In this document: positions 28,201 through 29,105 of the stretch, one piece after another
Position numbering within the stretch: the stretch's first letter is position 1
How the letters are laid out: each line of letters begins with the position of its first letter
NCBI GenBank assembly: GCA_041488155.1
Contig: JBGPOS010000052.1
Span: 1 to 29,105, forward strand
DNA from: JBGPOS01 sp041488155
Lineage (GTDB): Bacteria; Chloroflexota; Dehalococcoidia; Tepidiformales; Tepidiformaceae
Reading direction: 5' to 3'
Length of the DNA stretch: 29,105 bases
Position numbers and translations under genes: made by a program
Notes under the pieces: generated by a model
The model's input: only the letters and a program-made list of their open reading frames with translations
What the model was told of the DNA's origin: nothing
Database searches by the model: none

Positions 28201-29105
28201 ATGAAAGCCGCCATCTTCCACGGTCCTCAGCAGCCGCTCACCATCGAGCAGGTCGAAGTCGACAAGCCGATGTCGCACGAAATCATCGTCAGGACGGTCG
28301 CCAGCGGCGTCTGCCACAGCGACCTCCACTTCGTCGACGGATTCTATCAGTTCCCGGCTCCGGGCATCCTCGGCCACGAAGCCTCGGGCATCGTCGAGGA
28401 GGTTGGTGATCGCGTGAGCTACGTGAAGCCAGGCGACCACGTGATCTGCTGCCTGAGTGTGTTTTGCGGCCATTGCGAGCAGTGCATGACCGGGCATCCG
28501 TACCTGTGCACGGGCCCGGAGATCCGTCGCGCCCCATCGGATCCGCCCAAGTACACCTGGAACGGGACGCCGGTCGCCCAGTTCGCGAATCTCTCCAGCT
28601 ACGCCGAAAAGATGCTGGTCTACGAGAACGCCGTCGTGAAGATCCCGGACGATGTCCCCTTCGAGGCGGCAGCGCTGGTTGGCTGCGGCGTGACCACGGG
28701 CGTGGGCGCCGTCCTGAACACGGCGCGGATCGAACCGGGTTCGACGGTGGCGGTCTTTGGGACCGGCGGGGTCGGTCTCGCGGCCATCCAGGGCGCCCGT
28801 ATCGCTGGTGCGCGCATGATCATCGCGGTAGACGTTGTCGAGCATAAGCTCGCGACCGCGCGCGAACTGGGCGCCACGCACATTGTCGACGCGTCGTCGC
28901 ACGACCCGGTACAGGCCATTCGCGACATGACCGGCGGCGGCGTCGACTACTCATTCGAAGCGATAGGCCTGAAGAAGGCCGCCGAGCAGTGCTTCGACTG
29001 CATCCGCGCGGGGGGCACGGCGACGATCATTGGCATGATCCCGGTCGGTCAGAAGGTCGAGCTGGATGGCCGGATGTTCCTCCGCGAGAAGAAGATCCAG
29101 GGCAG
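28201..29105 (+). CDS. Zinc-dependent alcohol dehydrogenase (MDR family), cut by the window end
   Basis: The first 301 residues of a medium-chain zinc alcohol dehydrogenase. Catalytic zinc ligands are Cys38 (GVCHSD), His59-Glu60 (LGHEASG) and Cys162 (VGCGVTTG); structural zinc is held by Cys89, 92, 95 and 103 (FCGHCEQCMTGHPYLC). The NAD-binding GTGGVGLA turn lies at about 187-194. The GCGVTTG and EPGSTVAVFGTGGVG blocks put it with class III/NDMA-dependent-type enzymes that oxidise primary alcohols. ATG 28201 is fixed by AGAGGAG seven bases upstream. The C-terminus lies outside the window; no frameshift is seen. It diverges from the acyl-CoA synthetase gene, so a joint role in alcohol or acid metabolism is conceivable. 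Confidence 0.93.
   Translation, partial: MKAAIFHGPQQPLTIEQVEVDKPMSHEIIVRTVASGVCHSDLHFVDGFYQFPAPGILGHEASGIVEEVGDRVSYVKPGDHVICCLSVFCGHCEQCMTGHPYLCTGPEIRRAPSDPPKYTWNGTPVAQFANLSSYAEKMLVYENAVVKIPDDVPFEAAALVGCGVTTGVGAVLNTARIEPGSTVAVFGTGGVGLAAIQGARIAGARMIIAVDVVEHKLATARELGATHIVDASSHDPVQAIRDMTGGGVDYSFEAIGLKKAAEQCFDCIRAGGTATIIGMIPVGQKVELDGRMFLREKKIQG

Noticed and set aside
28198..28902. 234-residue minus-strand ORF opposite the alcohol dehydrogenase
   Set aside because: Shadow; the plus frame has all zinc and NAD-binding motifs.
1..29105. tRNA or rRNA genes, insertion sequences, integrase or prophage genes
   Set aside because: No cloverleaf-type sequence, transposase, integrase or terminal inverted repeats were recognised by reading; a tRNAscan or Rfam search was not possible.

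Overview
The window is a GC-rich bacterial chromosome segment, probably from the Chloroflexota (Dehalococcoidia/Tepidiforma-like). That placement is inferred from composition, a CIRCE-controlled hrcA-grpE-dnaK operon, single-copy Chloroflexota-style lgt and nadD, and many leaderless-looking starts. No rRNA or marker gene fixes it. No tRNA, rRNA, CRISPR array or insertion sequence was seen.

Layout. 1-4800: accessory genes (Uma2 nuclease, a small Cys protein, a PLD/TrmB-effector-like protein with an SDR, a small polar peptide, a two-domain GNAT, a two-TM protein). 4900-8300: a DrrAB-type ABC exporter preceded by a promoter, leader peptide and terminator that look like an attenuator, then a nickel/cobalt permease with two TGCA-N6-TGCA operators over its promoter. 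8300-12350: envelope genes, including a zinc-ribbon protein followed by an unusual fusion of a cytosolic GCS2-type ligase domain, one membrane helix, a Pro/Thr stalk and an Ig/PKD-like domain, and a secreted protein with six Cys-pair repeats. 12400-13130: a hicAB toxin-antitoxin pair with a palindromic operator. 13150-15110: a berberine-bridge-type FAD oxidase and a VKOR protein. 15180-18950: dnaK, grpE, hrcA and CIRCE. 19030-22400: a DndB-like DGQHR protein and a GHKL (MORC/MutL-like) ATPase, with a divergent small winged-helix-like gene. 22530-23510: a vapBC-type pair bracketed by a 67-bp direct repeat. 23550-28100: nadD, an antitoxin-like orphan, a membrane protein, a glutaredoxin-lgt pair and an NDP-forming acyl-CoA synthetase alpha-type protein. 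28200-end: a zinc alcohol dehydrogenase cut by the window edge.

Three signals run through the window. (1) At eight genes a TAnnnT -10 hexamer lies 6-7 nt before the start codon, implying leaderless mRNAs. (2) Degenerate 7- and 8-nt tandem arrays, like the STRR heptamers of cyanobacteria, sit at gene 3' ends and have entered the coding ends or loops of grpE and nadD. (3) A GCGGCC/GGCCGC hairpin within a shared longer motif follows three plus-strand stop codons.

The best candidates for undescribed biology are the DndB-like/GHKL pair (possible defence or DNA-transaction module without the dnd modification genes) and the transmembrane GCS2-PKD fusion with its zinc-ribbon partner.
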